A stretch of DNA of 64,000 nucleotides from contig NC_079514.1 of assembly GCF_000801105.2 (NCBI RefSeq), positions 31,235,075 to 31,299,074 on the forward strand, given 5' to 3'. The notes beneath the pieces were generated by a model. It saw only the letters and a list, made by a program, of their open reading frames with translations, had not been told where the DNA came from and did no database searches. Shown here one piece after another: positions 1 through 12,842 of the stretch. A program made the translations under genes and the position numbers. Position 1 is the first letter of the stretch, and every line of letters begins with the position of its first letter. This DNA is from Raphanus sativus (taxonomy: Eukaryota; Streptophyta; Magnoliopsida; Brassicales; Brassicaceae).

Positions 1-1318
1 CTAGTGTCTTATTAAACACGCACATTCTAAAACAACATATATATTGTTTAACCAAAACAAGTCAGCTCTATTGGTAAAATACCTTTTCGTTTACCAAATA
101 AAAAACAGCATATTGTATATGTTCATTTTGTTAAGACTGTACTTAATATCGGATAATTTCATACAGTAGTAAGCATTAGCATAAGATTTCTAAGCGGTTA
201 TAAAACAAATTAATAACGTGTCTTAGAGATATACCAAATACTGATATTTTACCATTGAAAATTATATTTATAGGAGTGGACACCTATCAAATACTATCAC
301 AATGTTTAGTATTGTGATTTGTTTCGTATTTTATGGATAACTAATTTTTTTATTTACTTTACTTCAAAAAATATAGATATTCAGTTTCAAGATATCGCCG
401 GAAAATTTACAGATATTTGCGAATATGTACGGATATTTCATCCATTTTGTCCAATATAAGTAAATCTAAAAATTAATATAAGATTGTTTTCAAAAAATAT
501 TTTTTACATAATATAAAATAGAAAGTAAAGATAAAAAATTAGTGAAACTATATGTTCCAAAAATTTTAAAAGTTAATTCAATTTTCTTATAAAACAGAAA
601 ATGTTTAAAAATTAAAGATTTTATAAATATTTTATCTTACTTTCTTAATTTAATAATTAATTTTGTAAATAAAATTAACAAAACTACATGTTAACTAATA
701 ATTATAAAAAATATACATTTAAAATTATATATTTAATTGTAGATATAAACCTATTTGTTTAAAAGTCAGAGTGGATCAAATATCTGAATTTAAAATTTTT
801 AGTATTTTGATTTGCTTCGTTTGTAACGGATATTTTGTTTTAATATTTGATTTGCTTTAAAGATCTATATATATATCCAAATTTTTCGAATGAAATCGAA
901 TCAAATTTAACGAATAAAATGCCGAGTTCTACATATCTCCTCATGAAAACTATCAAAGAAGTGTTACAAACTTAGAAGTGTATAATATTTACTTGTTTCA
1001 CAGATTTGGTTATATTATTTGTGTGTTTATTGCTTGGATTAATGCCTTGTAGAACCTTAACACAAATCTAACATTTATGGCACACAGATAGGAAAAGGAG
1101 AAAATGTGGTGTCATGCTGAGTAAACAAACATAGGTGTTTAATCAAAAAAAAAAAAGAGGTAGGTGTCAGATTAAAACAGGTAGACCTTTACGAGCAGTT
1201 AGGTATTTGACGGTTGGGGCTGCTTATGTGACTTCATTTATGATTTATTTTGTTATAACTTCGATTTTCAGTATATATTGCTTCTACTATACAATTTCGA
1301 TTCTAAAAAGGTGATATT
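1..1318. other. AT-rich intergenic DNA without a recognisable gene
   Basis: No coding region is visible. The stretch is very AT-rich. Related phrases on the theme of TTTAGTATTNTGATTTG recur near 305 and 798, which suggests old, decayed repeat DNA. It ends at the left target-site duplication of the retroposon that follows. Confidence 0.6.
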
Positions 1319-2326
1319 AACTTACAAACCTACAAGAATAGAGAAAATTGAAAAGACATATCCATTACACAAGCAGAGAGAGAAGAGAGAGAGGAGAGAG
1401 AAAGTAGATCGAGTGTAAATCGAGTGTTGATACCGGCGGTTGGTCGGCGTGCGAGCGTCCGTGCCACCGCCGGTGTCCGTTTCCTTCCAGTTAAAACCAG
1501 CAGCCTTTTGTCTTCTCTCCATCTCTTCCGACTTCCGCCTTGTCCGATCTCTGGTTAGCCTCCAATCGTGGTGGGTCTTCCGTGGAGTAACGACGCGGTG
1601 ACGGGAATGATGGCGGTGAAGATGTCTATAGATCGGGTTCCTCTTCCGGGAGACGGAGGCTCTCACAGCTCCGTCGCCGCCGGCCTTTTGTTTCCGAGAC
1701 GGGGAAGCTTCTTTAGTTCCGCCGCCTTCTGCTCTAGCTTCCGAAGGGTGAAGACTTCCACAGCCTTGCGTCGCCGGCGTTTAGTCCCTAGATCTTTTTA
1801 GGGTTTAGTTTCTTTTATCTCTTTTATTTCTGCGTTTTTTTGCCGTGGTTTGTGTTCTAGTCGGAGGAGTTTGAGTCTCTCCGACGGTAAGGATGGTGTT
1901 GCATGCGAAACCTTCTCTTGGGTGCTTGCGGTAAATGAGGACGGATGAGATTTCGCTATGGCGATTGAATCTCTCCACCTATGGTTACCCTAGGTTGAAG
2001 GGGTTCGTGATGTTGGTGTGTGAGCTTTGGAGATCCGGTTTGGTTCCGGTGAAATGAGGGCTGCTTTCTCCGGTGTCAGCGAGAAGCGGTGGTGGTGTGA
2101 TGGTGCGTGCGACTCGTGTATCTTCGATCTGCGCGGCGGCCATAGACACGAGGATACCCTAGCTGCTAGGGTTTTGGGTATTTGGGTTTTGGGCTATAGG
2201 CCCATTTCGAATCATTAACTGGCCCAGATGTGTTCGGGCCTTTTAATGTGTTTGTATTGTGGTTGGGCTTTGGGCCTTTTTCAATATAAAAAACTTGATG
2301 GAAAAAAAAAACTTACAAACCTACAA
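1319..2326 (+). mobile_element. Non-autonomous retroposon, ~974 bp, Sadhu-like
   Basis: A perfect 17-bp direct repeat, AACTTACAAACCTACAA, occurs at 1319-1335 and 2310-2326. The sequence between them ends in an A run (2302-2310). Both are hallmarks of target-primed retroposition, with the element on the plus strand. It starts with a GA-rich tract, followed by a GC-rich part and an AT-rich 3' part containing repeated GGGCC phrases. No long coding frame is present, so it must have moved in trans. A related copy lies on the minus strand at 12860-13787. Size and structure fit the Sadhu retroposons known from Arabidopsis, but the family name is an inference. A processed pseudogene is the alternative. 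Confidence 0.75.
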
Positions 2327-2390
2327 AAAAGTTATGTACTGCGAACGAACTATGGTGTAGCACAGTAGCACTGAGATATTTTATTTAGCA

Positions 2391-2767
2391 TTAGTGACTT
2401 ATATTTTTTTTTGTAAATCAAAAGAGTTAAATCCGGATCTATTAAAGACACAGACCTAATCCCCGGATGGAGATACAGCCTACGGATAAACTCTATTCTG
2501 GACATTCAAATGAGCTGAAAGTAATAGCCCATATCCGTGTGACCGGTGCGGTTTGAACCCGGATTCGCCGTATTAGATTTTTAATTTCTTTAAGCGCCAC
2601 TAGGCCACCACCACCGGTTAAGAAAAGATCTCTAAATCTTCAAGAACCTAATCTATTGCTGGTCTTGTAAAGCCTTGTATTCCAAACTTTGATGATTGAA
2701 CCAGTAACAAAGGCAGAGGTTGACAGTGGGAATTGAACCCACGTCCTTTCGGTTAGTGACTTATATT
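2391..2767 (-). mobile_element. Composite tRNA-derived SINE insertion
   Basis: A 15-bp repeat, TTAGTGACTTATATT, at 2391-2405 and 2753-2767 brackets the insertion. On the minus strand it ends in an A run (plus-strand T run near 2404-2412). It contains an RNA polymerase III A box (TGGCCTAGTGGCGC, 2594-2607) and a B box (GGGTTCAAACC, 2550-2560). Upstream of this SINE, inside the same duplication, about 130 bp more carries a second B-box-like palindrome (2726-2742) with no A box. It therefore looks like a 5'-truncated SINE fused to a complete one. Confidence 0.65.
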
Positions 2768-2927
2768 ACGTATAAACTATTCTACTAGTTGACAGAAAAA
2801 AAACTATCCTACTAGAATGCTAGAACGTCTTCGAGGTAGACCAACCTCCAAAACACCCACGGTGAAATCTGATAAGGTTCGTACTTCCTGGAGATGTCCA
2901 TCTCTGAATTGCATTAAAAATCATCTT

Positions 2928-3139
2928 TTTATTTGTTTGTTCTTTTTTTTTTTTTTTTTTTTTTGATATCTCTGGTGTCTGGGCAGCCACTTTCCCAAAT
3001 ATCCCCCGAAGGGGTCCAGCGCCCCAGCAGTAAGGATGTTAAATCGCTGTGGCCGGGTTTCGAAGCTGGGTGGCGGGCACCTCAGCCGAGGTTCCATTAC
3101 CACCAGGCTACGAAGCCCGGTTTATTTGTTTGTTCTTTT
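2928..3139 (-). mobile_element. tRNA-derived SINE with 19-bp target-site duplication
   Basis: TTTATTTGTTTGTTCTTTT occurs at 2928-2946 and 3121-3139. Between the copies lie about 174 bp that, on the minus strand, carry an A box (TAGCCTGGTGGTAATGG, 3094-3110), a B box (AGCTTCGAAACCC, 3055-3067) and a long A tail (T run to 2964). This is the standard layout of a plant tRNA-derived SINE. It lacks coding capacity. Confidence 0.75.
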
Positions 3140-4503
3140 CAGTAATTGTTGTTATTTTGAATTAGTTGTTGTGTTAGCTGACAAGAAAAATACAGCTGCT
3201 TATATACCCCACAAGTATTGGAATGTACAGGGAAAGACAAAATAATAACTATAATGTCTTCATGTCACACAGCTTATGAAAATTCGCATGTTCCATGTAA
3301 AATGATGGTTTTAAATGTGACTACCGACTATAAAGTCTATAACCCATTCTTGTAATAAAACCTAAGGTAATAAATATAAAAATTAAATACTGATTAATCA
3401 AAACGTTTTTAAAATGATGATCAAGTAAAACTTAATAATTGTACTGAGATATACATTAATAAAGTTGACCCCTAGAAAAGTTGACTATTTCTTTTTTTTT
3501 AGAAAAGATAACCGTTGCCTATTTTATTGTTTACCATCACCGGGACAAACGCCGCATGCATATATTTAAGAATCTGACTGTATCACCCCTACAAACACAA
3601 CTTACAAAATAGATACTCACCTAGTCAATGATGGGTAAACACGTCATTACATTGCTTATTAGTCACTGTTCCCTCCACCCAATACATGCAGCTTTAGAAA
3701 AAATAAAATATCATTTTAGATTAATAAACTAATTTCCACCACTAATGGGAAAAAGAATTGTGGTTCCGACCGTTTCAGTAGAGTGTAAGAGTAATTATTT
3801 TAATCGATAATATAAAAAAATCTCTTTCTTTTTTTCCCAAATCTGTCGGTACAATATTTTATACATTAAAATAAATACTTACTTGGGAAACAAAAGCTTG
3901 ACTGGTATAATTAGAAAACTATGATCTTGTAATGACAATGGCTGAAATATTAAGAGAGAAAATGGTCAAATACTGACATAAAAGGGAAATCAAGTTAAAG
4001 GAAAATGAACTACAAATATTATACAAGTTGAATAAATAATACACTAGTAATTTCTGATTATTTTTCTTGTTTTTTGAAAGAATTTTTTTTTGAAAGGTTT
4101 TTTCAAACACATTAAAAAAATCTACAAAACCTATTAATATAGTGTGCTAGAAAAAAACAGAATCGGTAGGTAACCCTGAGCCAATGTTTTTCAATAAATC
4201 CTAAAATTAATCAAGCAATTGACGTTAACTGTTAAGCTAATAAGTGTTTAGTATAGTAATAATAAAGTAAAATAAAAAGGAGGAGTAGATCCACTATTTT
4301 CCATTATCTTTGTCCCATTTATAAAAAAAACAAATCCCACAGGTGGAGCAAAACTCGCTCTCGTCTGGCAGCAGATCCTCTTTGCTCTCTCTGCATTGGA
4401 CTGGAAACTCGCTGTTTCTTCTTTCTTCTGACTCATCAGCGAGAATGCCTTGACTGAGCTCCGGTAAGGAAGGATCACGGCGATCGAGAATATTGAGAAG
4501 AAG
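3140..4503. other. Intergenic region upstream of the NT-C2 gene
   Basis: AT-rich DNA with no supportable coding region. The last few hundred bases hold the promoter and 5' leader of the gene starting at 4504. No clear TATA box or other specific site could be assigned. Confidence 0.5.
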
Positions 4504-7500
4504 ATGTTTAAGTCAGGGAGATGGAGGAGCGAGAAGAACAAGATCATCAAAATCGTCTTCAAGCTTCAGTTTCATGCCACTCAGGTTCCTCTCGGTGTTC
4601 TTTTTTGTTTTTTTTTCTTTTTCTCTCCACAAAACATAAATTGTCTGGGAAAAATGAATTTTTTGAAAAGTGAATCTGACATCTGATTTGACCAAAGTAT
4701 GAACAGTGGATTTTTTTTTTTTTTACTTTTCTTTGATTTGTTGTTTGTTGTCAGGTGAGTGAGTTGAAGGGAGAAGGATTAACGATCTCTCTTGTTCCCG
4801 GAGATGTTGGGAAACCGACGGGAAAGACAGAGAAAGCGATGGTGCTCGACGGTTACTGCCGTTGGGAGTCTCCGGTTTACGAGACGGTTAAGTTTGTTCA
4901 AGATGTCAAGACAGGGAAATTTAATCAGAGAATCTATCATCTTATTCTTTCAACCACGGTGAGACTTGAGAGGACAGTACTTTGTTATTCATTAAGTGGA
5001 AACTGATTTTTTTTTTTTTTTCATTTCTTTTAAGAGAGTCTTATTATTTTTTTTTTTTGTAACACAAGAGTCTTATTTTAGCTTCTCTTTTGTTGTTGTT
5101 GGCAGGGATCTACAAAGTCTGGTTTGGTGGGAGAGACTTCCATTGATTTTTCTGATTACATTGATGCAATTAAAACTTGCAACGTTTCTTTTCCTCTCCC
5201 CAATTCAATTTCAAAAGCATTGTTACACGTTAGCTCTCTCTCTCTTTCTTGCATTAATGTTTGTCATGAGAGACACTAGAGTGTTTGCATTTCAAAACAA
5301 AAATTCACAAGATTCTTGCTTCTTTGTCTTTTGAAAAATATATTTTTCTTTTTGATCTGTGATACTAAGCTTCGAACTTGTGTCTTTTTTTTTCTTCATT
5401 ATTAGGTATCAATACAAAGGCAGCTAGAAAATGTGGATCTGCAAAGGTACAATAAACTCCACCCTCAACTCTTTTTTGGTCTTTTCAGAGTGTTCATATT
5501 TTTCTTTGTTCATTTTCTGCAGAGTGGTGAAAGAAAATGATAGCTTGGTGAAAAGCTCAAGGAGCATTGAAAGCCACAAAAGTGATTCACAGGAGGTACT
5601 AACTTTATCTTCTTCCTAGTTCCTTCCAGCCACGATCCAAATCAAGTCGTTGGTGCATCATTAATTTTATAGAATTTGTCTTTATAGGAAGGACCATTAG
5701 GTAAATCTTCCCGGATTGCTGAACTAAGACGTCGAGCATCCATCGAATCAGACAGTACGCTCTCAAGCTTTGACAGTGTCTCCGAAGTGGACACACTGGG
5801 AGAACTCGGAAGCAGAGGAGATCTCATTCACCAAAACCAACCAACTATGCATCATCACCATTCGGTTACAAACGTGTATCAAGAAGAGCCTCATCTATCA
5901 GAATCCGAGTGGTCAGGCAGCTCTGATCAAGGAATCAGCACCGACGACTCCACGAATAGTTCTAACGATACCATTCCACCTAGAGACACAACACGGACTA
6001 CTACATCAGATAATGAGGTGGATAAGCTTAAAGCCGAGCTCGTTGCTTTGGCAAGGCGAGCTGATTTTTCGGAACTAGAGCTGCAGAGCCTAAGGAAACA
6101 AATCGTTAAAGAGACCAAAAGAAGTCAAGATCTACTGAGAGAAGTGACTAGCCTGAAGCAGGAAAGAGATTCACTCAAGGCAAATTCTGAGAGTAATAAA
6201 GTGAAAAACAAGTTGCAGTGCGAAGGAAAAGACCCGCAAGCTCTTCTAGAAGAGCTTGATTACGAGAAGGATCTGAATCTCAGTCTAAGGATACAGCTGG
6301 AGAAGACGCAAGAGTCAAACACCGAGTTGATCCTTGCCGTGCAAGATCTAGAAGCAATGTTACGTAAAAGAGCAGGTGAAGAGCCAAGGAGAAGGTCGTG
6401 CACAAGCGAGACGGATGAAGATGAGGATCAAAAGGCGTTGGACGAGATCGTGAAGGGACACATGGATGCGAAAGAGGCACACGTCCTTGAGCGGAGGATC
6501 ACTGACCTTTACAATGAGATAGAGATCCATAAACGAGACAAAGACGATTTGGAGATACAGGTGGAGCAGCTTGCTCTGGACTACGAGATACTTAAGCAGG
6601 AGAACCACGAGATGTCGTACAGGCTAGAGCAAAGTCAAGTGCATGAACAGCTGAAGATGCAGTATGAGTGTTCGTCTTCTCCTGTAAACGTGAACGAGCT
6701 AGAGAGTCAAATAGAGAGGCTAGAAGATAAGCTGAAGAAGCAGTCGGAGGATTTGTCAAAGTCTCTGTGCCGCATTGAAGAACTTGAAACGCAGATGGAA
6801 GAAGAGGTGGAGAAACAGGCTCAGATCTTTGAAGCAGATATTGAAGCTGTCACACGTGCTAAAGTGGAGCAAGAGAAGAGAGCTATCGAAGCGGAAGAGG
6901 CCTTGAGGAAGTCGAGGTGGAAGAACGCTAGTGTAGCCGGGAAAATACAGGATGAGTTCAAGAGAATCTCCGAGCAGATGTCTTTTGCTTTGGCAGCAAA
7001 CGAGAAGATGACTAAGAAAGCGATGAGAGAATCACGTGACCTGCGCGTGCAGAAGCGTCAGCTAGAAGAGCTTCTCATGAACTCTGAGGATGAACTCCGA
7101 GCGAATAAAGTAGAGCATGAAGCAAAGCTCAACGAGATGGAGAGAATGTTGGAAGGACTTGTGGAGAAATCCAGAAATCTAGAGAGCGAGAAGAGGAAAC
7201 AAGAAGATGCCAATGCAGATTTAACACAGGAGATCACAAGGCTTAAGGATGAGATTGAGATCTTGAGAGTTGAGCTATCAAGCACGATTGCAGAGATGAA
7301 GAAAGGATCAGAGTGTTTGGCAGAGGAGTTGCAGCTTATCAAAGATGAAAAAGAAGCAGTCGTTACCCTTTTGGAATCAGAAGTAGAAACTGCAAGAGGG
7401 AAATGTGATGATCTAAAGGAAAGAATAATAGTGCTCGAGGTATGGCATCTAACACTAGAACAGTCATTACTTGCTGAATATTTTGATGTTGATGCCAAAT

Positions 7501-8072
7501 AAAAAAATTGTGATCCAGGAACACATCAGACTAAAGGAAAATGCTGTAGAAGACTCTTCAAAGATGTTCATCGAAAAGGAAAAGGAATTGAATAGCCAAA
7601 TCGAGAAATTGGAGACTGAACTCAACAAACTAAGTCTGAATAGCCTAGAGGTAAAGAGAACTAACCTTTTAAAATAATTAAAATTGCATTCCTACTACTT
7701 TAATCAAACAGTAGAACATAACTCTGGTTTTATAAACAGACTGGTGAATGTCTGCATGGTCCAGAAGCAGCTATTGCTTTGCAAAATAGAGAAGTACTGT
7801 CATCGACCAAGAGGTATGTTCATGAACCAAATACAAACCAGAGAAACTACCGATCATTTCTGATTGTTGATTGTCTTTTCCACAGTGATGATCTTAAAGA
7901 CTTGGTAAGTGAAGTAGCATCGCTAAAAGAGCAAAATGAAGTGATGGAAATGGAGTTGAAGGAGATGCAAGAGAGGTATTCAGATATAAGTGTAAGATTT
8001 GCAGAAGTTGAAGGTGAGAGACAACGACTTGTCATGACTGTACGTAATCTTAAGAATGCCAAGAGGAGTTAG
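4504..8072 (+). CDS. NT-C2 (EEIG1/EHBP1-type) domain, long coiled-coil protein; At5g41140 homologue
   Basis: Nine exons read by eye: 4504-4584, 4755-4958, 5106-5228, 5406-5446, 5523-5595, 5688-7439, 7519-7650, 7740-7813, 7886-8072, giving about 888 residues. The N-terminal ~140 residues (starting MFKSGRWRSEKNKIIKIVF, then LVPGDVGKPTGKTEK and CRWESPVYETVKF) match the plant NT-C2 domain, a C2-like fold thought to bind membranes. The rest is almost continuous heptad coiled coil rich in E, K and L, preceded by a Ser/Asp-rich linker (SEWSGSSDQGISTDDSTNSS). The C-terminus RFAEVEGERQRLVMTVRN is typical of plant 'myosin heavy chain-related' proteins, which are not motors. The coiled coil near the exon 6/exon 7 junction is shorter than I recall for Arabidopsis, so an exon may be lost there. 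The specific cellular role is not established from sequence. Confidence 0.9.
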
Positions 8073-8626
8073 AAACCCATATTCTCACGACCATAAGAAC
8101 ATTGTACAAATTTCTTTCCTTTTCAATATATAAATTTACTTTTCCTGATTTTGTTTCATATTTATATATAGTATAAATTTTGTTGTTTGAGTGAAAGAAA
8201 AATGAGTTTTGAATTTTGACTTCTTTTTCTTTTGGTGTATTTATATAATGATGACGCGTTGTATAATATTTCAAATGTATTCAATCCCAATCCAAAGGAC
8301 TAATGTTTGGGCTCTATATACAAATGACAGTAAATACTTGAAGCAAGCAACTAGTATCTCCATACTTCAACAAAAATGTTCGTCTCTTTTTCATCATTAC
8401 TTCTAAGCAGACTTAAATATTGTAAGCGATTTTATGTTTTTTTCACTAGATTTTCATCTTTTAAAATCAGAATCATCTTTTAAAATCAGAATATGCTCAA
8501 TAATGTAAGTGTTACAACAGAACAATAATCAATGGATATTATTCTAGTCTACAACAAATGAACAAGAAATAACTAAGCAGCTTTGTGTGATCGAGCTTCT
8601 AAAATTAATGTAATGTTACCTTTTCT
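8073..8626. other. Intergenic region between convergent genes
   Basis: AT-rich spacer between the stop codons of the NT-C2 gene (plus) and UVH1 (minus). It must contain both 3' UTRs and polyadenylation regions. Nothing else is recognisable. Confidence 0.5.
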
Positions 8627-11600
8627 TTAAAGCAAAGTTGGATACTTGGCGTCAAGAAACTCTCTGAGACTCTTAGCAACTTTCTGACCACCCATGACTT
8701 CTGCTAATTCCTCCACAGGCAAAGACGCGAGCTCAGATAAGCTCTTACATTTCTCCATTATCGATCTGTAATTAGCGTCTGAAACTCCAGGAAGCCTTCT
8801 AAGAAACTCTACTGCTGATGTGTTATAGTTCTCGGCTCTGTCCACATGATTAATCATTTTACCAAATGTAAATCAAAAACTGCTTTTTCTTTTTTCTTTG
8901 CAGTTTTGAAAAGATAGTTTTATGTTGTTACCTGATGTCATTTTCTATGATACCCTCTTCTGAAGGCACACCAACTCTTATTGCCCGGGTTTCATCGGGC
9001 TCGTCTTGGTTTGATTTTAAGGTGGTGAAGATCTCAGCGGTCGCATGGAGACTTCGAGACCATAATATCCGTAACCGAGGAAAATGCAGAACCAGCAATG
9101 ATAGTTTTGATATGATGTTATATGGTGTCACATCATCTGATATATCATTCGCAGACTGCAAAAGGGAAAAAATAAACAGTCCAAACTCAATGGAGAATAG
9201 ATCAAACAATGCTAAGGATTGAAGAAAATGCTAAACGTTTGACCATGGAATGTGAGAGGGTAACCTGAAAGGAGAAGCTTTTGTCTTGAGAGAACTCGAT
9301 GAGAAGAACGGGTATTCTGTAATACCGGGACATCATTTCGACTTGGTGGAACAAACGACCTGAGGTGAAGCTTTGAAAGAGATCTTGAATGCTCTTTCTC
9401 TCCACGCATATTGAAGGAGATAGGATATAGTCGCCGACCTCTAGTGTAACAGGTATTATCTTCATGCCTTTCTGGTGAAGAACATTTGGTAGGCTACTCA
9501 TGAACTCCCTCATATCAACTATTACCTGTTGAAGAAAAAAGCCACTAAATTTCTTGAGTAAAAGGTTTCCCAAATCGGGTTAGTCTTAGAGATCAGATAA
9601 GTGCTGAGATATGAACCTGTGTTTCTTTTTCAATTTCCTTTCTTCCACCTGCTTTTCGGGTTAATGAGTTTTGAGTACTTGAAGCTGGATACTCTGTAGA
9701 TGAGTTCGACCCCATGCAAAGCCCATCCTGATTCCAAGTCATAGCATACAATGGATAAGGAGAAAGCAGGAAAGTGCAAACAAGAGTACAACGTAAATCC
9801 CGGTTTAGAGTTTCATCTACTTGGTCTGTTTCATTCTAACTTGTTGAGATTTGAGATATAAACCTGATCAACGGGAATCATCATAGAAGACTTCTGCCTA
9901 ATCAATGATTCAAAGGCTCCATTTTCGCGGCGTATGCTTGCTTCGAACTTCTGCACTTCTGTAGACTCATCATAGAAAAGAAAATAAACTTTCAGCTTTT
10001 TCAGAGGGTTCTCTGCTTTGTACACCTCAATTTCTCTGACGAAACTCATGTCAGGGTGGTAGACAATGATCACAGACGGTTTCAAGACATCTAGTATAGG
10101 CTGATCGCTTTCTAAGGCATAAAAATGCACAGGCGGTAGCTTCTTAGCACCGTTTGGGGGAACATCACTGTCTTCTCGAGGGTCTGATGTGCTCGCTTCA
10201 CTAACCTTTTCTTCATTTTCTGAGCCTGTTACTACTATTTCAGGTTCACTGTTCGTCTTTTTCTTACTGCAACTTCTTATGGATCTCCGAAGATTTGATG
10301 ACTCCTTCTTAGCCTTTCCTTTGGTACTGGAAGCCTTATCAACTTGAGCCTCTGGATTATTATTTTCAGAAGCAGTCGTCTTCCCAAGCTTACGGATAGA
10401 GGATGCAGCAGCCATAAGAGCCTCATGCTCTTGTCTGCAAACACTGCTACCCTCCGAGCTCTGTATTGTAGTCACAGGAACTACTCCATCAAGAATCCCG
10501 AAACCCTTGGGAGTCTTTTGTTTCTTCTTTTGAGGTGTCTGCACATTGCGGATCTCAATTTTGCTCAGCAGGTACATTTCCCACTCTTCTCGCATTACCT
10601 ACACAAGTATTCTTCTCAGTTGTCAATGCATGACGTAAAATTAAACAAACTCTAGTTATCTGACTAAGTGAGTAAACCTTATGTGGATTGTTTGTGATGC
10701 AATCTTCAAGCTGCATGCAGGAACGTTCATCTTTGCAAGCCACAAGAACCATTCCATTGTTGTCACTATTGTCTTCCTCAGAGAGAGTCTGTTTTTCTCT
10801 TTCTTCTTGTGTCTCTAATAAAATCTCCTGTATCAATCATGGACACACCATTAAGTAGCGTGGCAGCCAAATCAAAGGAAAAAATACTGTCACTAGCTGA
10901 ACCAAATTCCACCATCAAATCAATACTAACAGAGAAACGGCACCAAAACTGAAACTCACTCAGACACTCACACGTAAGACTTTCCATTTGGGTGCCTCTT
11001 CCAGAACTTCTTCAATAACAACTCCAGAATCCCCATTCTTAGCCGTTGCACCACCAACTGATTAATGTCAATTCATTATTAGCAAAATAATTATAAAACT
11101 ACAAACAACATGAGAGAGTGTCACCAATTTATCATTTACCTGCATCTACAGAGGCACTATCACCCTTTAACTTTCTCTTTTTACCACTTGTATTCTTAAC
11201 ATGTTCTTTCGACTTAACCTCACTTGCCTTGATAAGCCGGTACACTCGTTTCTTAGCAAAATCAAATATTTTATAACTCGACTCTGCAAACAACCAAACA
11301 GATCGATAGCTCTCCGCCACCCTGAGCGTATCCAAAAACTTGAGAAAACTCACAGCATCATACCTACAACAAAAAAAGGCAGTTAGAAACTGCAGAACAC
11401 CCAAAAATTGAAGCTACGATCCATCCGTTTCGAAATTACCTAACAAGATAATCAAGCAACTTCCTCAAAGTCTTCAAATCAGAAACAAGCTGCTTGGTTC
11501 TCTTCCCAAGAGTATGCCAAATGGGATCAAGCTGCCTCCTCACAATCTCATCAAATGACTTGAACAAACCACTCTCCACAGTCAAATCATCCACATCCAC

Positions 11601-12305
11601 CTTATTCGTCTTCCTCATCTCCTTGAGACACGCGTCCATCACTTCAACGATAGCTTTCTGTATCCCCACCATGTGATTCGACATGGATACTCTTATATCA
11701 ACAACCTCAGGCGGCTCCCTCTCGAGCTCCTGGGAGACGTCCAGCTGAAACCTGGGCCACAGGTGGAGCCGGCGGAGGAAGAGAGCGCGCATGGTCCGCT
11801 CCGTCTTGGCGAAGCCGGAGACCATGGCCTGCGGTCTATCGGAGAAGGCGCGGACGTAGGCGGAGGCGTTTAGGGATTTGACGATCCGGACGATGAAGGC
11901 CTCGGTGGAGGTCTCGGAGAGGGAGTGAGCGTTGAGGACGAAGATTCCGGCGAGGGAGGAGAGTGGGATGCGCTGGGTGAGGAGATCGACGATTAGGATC
12001 CGCGGCGTGATGAAGAAAGGGTTGCCGGAGGAGTAGAGGGAGTGGCGGTGGTTCGCCGGGAGGTCGGAGGTGATCTCCGTCGGGGGAGGGGAATCGAGGG
12101 AGGAGATTTGGTGGAGGATTCTTGATTTGAGGGATTGGGAGGCGGGGGAGAGGAGGAGGAGTAAGGTTCCTTGTGGCGGGGAGTGGAGGATGAGGAGAGA
12201 AGCGATTAGCTTAGAGAGGGAGAGGCCGGAAGAGAGGATTACTAGTCCGCCGTTGGAGTCTTCGAGAAGGTCTGATATGATCTGTTGATGAAATTTCAGC
12301 GCCAT
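8627..12305 (-). CDS. UVH1: DNA repair endonuclease UVH1 (XPF/RAD1 homologue)
   Basis: Nine exons on the minus strand: 12305-11440, 11363-11140, 11057-10972, 10827-10678, 10598-9864, 9727-9617, 9525-9265, 9155-8932, 8837-8627. They give about 955 residues, essentially the full family length. The start [20 protein letters not shown] was chosen over an in-frame upstream ATG at 12386 because it matches the family start. The N-terminal part is the degenerate helicase-like region. The ERCC4 nuclease core is visible as [20 protein letters not shown], including the ERKxxxD catalytic motif. The C-terminus carries a helix-hairpin-helix ([17 protein letters not shown]). XPF-type proteins pair with ERCC1 to cut 5' of UV lesions in nucleotide excision repair, and act in recombination, in the nucleus. 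The gene appears intact. Confidence 0.96.
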
Positions 12306-12396
12306 CGAAGACGAAGAACGACGCAAGTCGGCGGTAACGACTTTTGACGCCGATAGAAAAGCTTTATTACGATAGATTACGTTCAAACTGATAAAA

Positions 12397-12770
12397 GGAT
12401 AAATCTATACGATTTGGTTATCTGGTCCAACTGGTCTGGTTCTAATCTTATTATCTCAATTTATTCTAACCGGTTGGTTGGTTTATCGGTTTACTAAACA
12501 TTAGATTCTTCGGAATTGATCATTTTTTCTTAGCAATCATCGTTTTGGGTTCACGGTGAATATCTAGTTTGCGAACTATCCTTTTTATATTTTTCCTGTT
12601 ACATTTTATTATCAGAGCTATTGATTCTTGATTAATGATCTCCAAATGGATAAACGCTTACAAATTATGTTTATTAAACCGATAAACCGACCAAACCGTT
12701 AGCATAAATTGAGATAATAAGATTAGAACCAGACCAGTTGGACCAGATAACCAATCGTATAGATTTATCC
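12397..12770. mobile_element. Fold-back MITE with ~95-bp inverted arms
   Basis: The left arm (12397-12491, starting GGATAAATCTATACGATTTG) is the near-perfect reverse complement of the right arm (about 12677-12770). About 185 bp of AT-rich DNA separate them, and no coding region is present. The element begins about 90 bp upstream of the UVH1 start codon, so it lies in or beside its promoter. A clear target-site duplication was not seen, because the bases just outside the arms (GATA...) are themselves partly inverted. The superfamily is undetermined. Confidence 0.75.
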
Positions 12771-12842
12771 GGTATCACAAACCTAATAACGTCGTCTTTT
12801 AAGTAACTCGAGCATCAAAAATTCCTAGACCGGAATATCAGG

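Noticed and set aside
1568..2218. Small plus-strand open frames in the first retroposon
   Set aside because: They lie inside a non-autonomous retroposon bounded by target-site duplications, and match no domain I recognise.
2719..2752. tRNA gene suggested by a T-arm-like palindrome on the minus strand
   Set aside because: Only a B-box/T-arm-like piece is present, with no D arm, anticodon arm or acceptor stem. It lies inside the SINE target-site duplication.
12070..12288. Plus-strand open frame inside UVH1 exon 1
   Set aside because: GC-rich antisense shadow of the UVH1 N-terminal coding region.
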